DNA of 64,000 nt from Pseudomonas sp. 30_B (GTDB taxonomy: Bacteria; Pseudomonadota; Gammaproteobacteria; Pseudomonadales; Pseudomonadaceae). A program made the position numbers and the translations under genes. Under the pieces are notes generated by a model. It searched no databases, was not told the DNA's origin, and saw nothing but the letters and a program-made list of their open reading frames with translations. The stretch covers positions 62,001 through 126,000 of the forward strand of contig NZ_JAFGYY010000011.1 of NCBI RefSeq assembly GCF_017491605.1, read 5' to 3'. Shown here one piece after another: positions 63,926-64,000 of the stretch (the stretch's first letter is position 1; each line of letters starts with the position of its first letter).

Positions 63926-64000
63926 ATGCCCGTACTCGAGATTCGTCATCCCCTGATCCGCCACAAGATCGGACTGATGCGCCGTCACGATATCAGTACC
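63926..64000 (+). CDS. upp: Uracil phosphoribosyltransferase (3' partial)
   Basis: The first 25 codons, [20 protein letters not shown] ..., match the N-terminus of Pseudomonas uracil phosphoribosyltransferase, which makes UMP from uracil and PRPP. The gene runs off the right edge, so the PRPP motif is not seen. It starts 26 bp after an A/T-rich stretch (GCAATTTTTTT) in the region shared with the divergent hpt gene. Confidence 0.9.
   Translation, partial: MPVLEIRHPLIRHKIGLMRRHDIST

Overview
The window reads as a chromosomal segment of a high-GC Pseudomonas from the P. aeruginosa / P. nitroreducens / P. citronellolis side of the genus. The reasons are the GC-rich codon use, the many GTAGGAGCGG-type REP palindromes, DUF1302/DUF1329 envelope proteins, and gene orders that match, from memory and unchecked, two separate PAO1 blocks: trxB2-cysZ-degV-ackA-pta-oruR (near PA0849-PA0827) and hprA-rsmC-lysP-mqo-hpt-upp (near PA4626-PA4646). 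No rRNA, tRNA, IS element, prophage or CRISPR array was recognised.

Layout. 1-4624: end of a catabolic operon (amino-acid ABC ATPase, class III aminotransferase, two-subunit CoA-transferase, thiolase) that looks built to turn an amino acid into acyl-CoA units. 4694-11489: trxB, a CHASE4-PAS-GGDEF diguanylate cyclase, cysZ, a small secreted protein, a GT4 glycosyltransferase and a DegV protein. 12054-16631: an electrophile and redox-stress group (Old Yellow Enzyme with its TetR regulator and two copies of a candidate operator, LysR, tautomerase, nitroreductase, glutathione peroxidase). 16848-28822: slyD, a DUF3565 protein, ackA-pta, an acyltransferase, an OmpA-like lipoprotein, an MBL hydrolase, an OruR-like regulator, a PF10118 hydrolase, an alpha/beta hydrolase, TetR and a secreted protein.

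28980-42004 looks like an accessory stretch between the two conserved blocks: a MalT-type LuxR regulator, DUF1329, DUF1302 barrel, acyl-CoA ligase, thiolase, an MFS/AraC divergent pair, LysE and a 200-bp MITE-like element just before hprA. 42005-64000: hprA, DUF1835, rsmC, lysP, a yybP-ykoY-type manganese riboswitch with a TMEM165/GDT1 exporter, NTF2-fold protein, NAD-dependent epimerase, M48 lipoprotein, chemoreceptor, an unusual SRAP protein lacking key catalytic residues, small proteins, PlsC-like acyltransferase, YajG lipoprotein, an 800-bp leader before mqo, VOC protein, PA4642-family protein, LysR/aldehyde dehydrogenase, cupin-hpt and the start of upp.

The most noteworthy signals are the degenerate SRAP protein, the amino-acid-to-thiolase operon, the 12-bp motif shared by the DUF1302 and acyl-CoA ligase promoters, the riboswitch, the MITE next to hprA, the structured mqo leader and the three half-sites before the aldehyde dehydrogenase. 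No wholly new multigene defence or mobile system was found.
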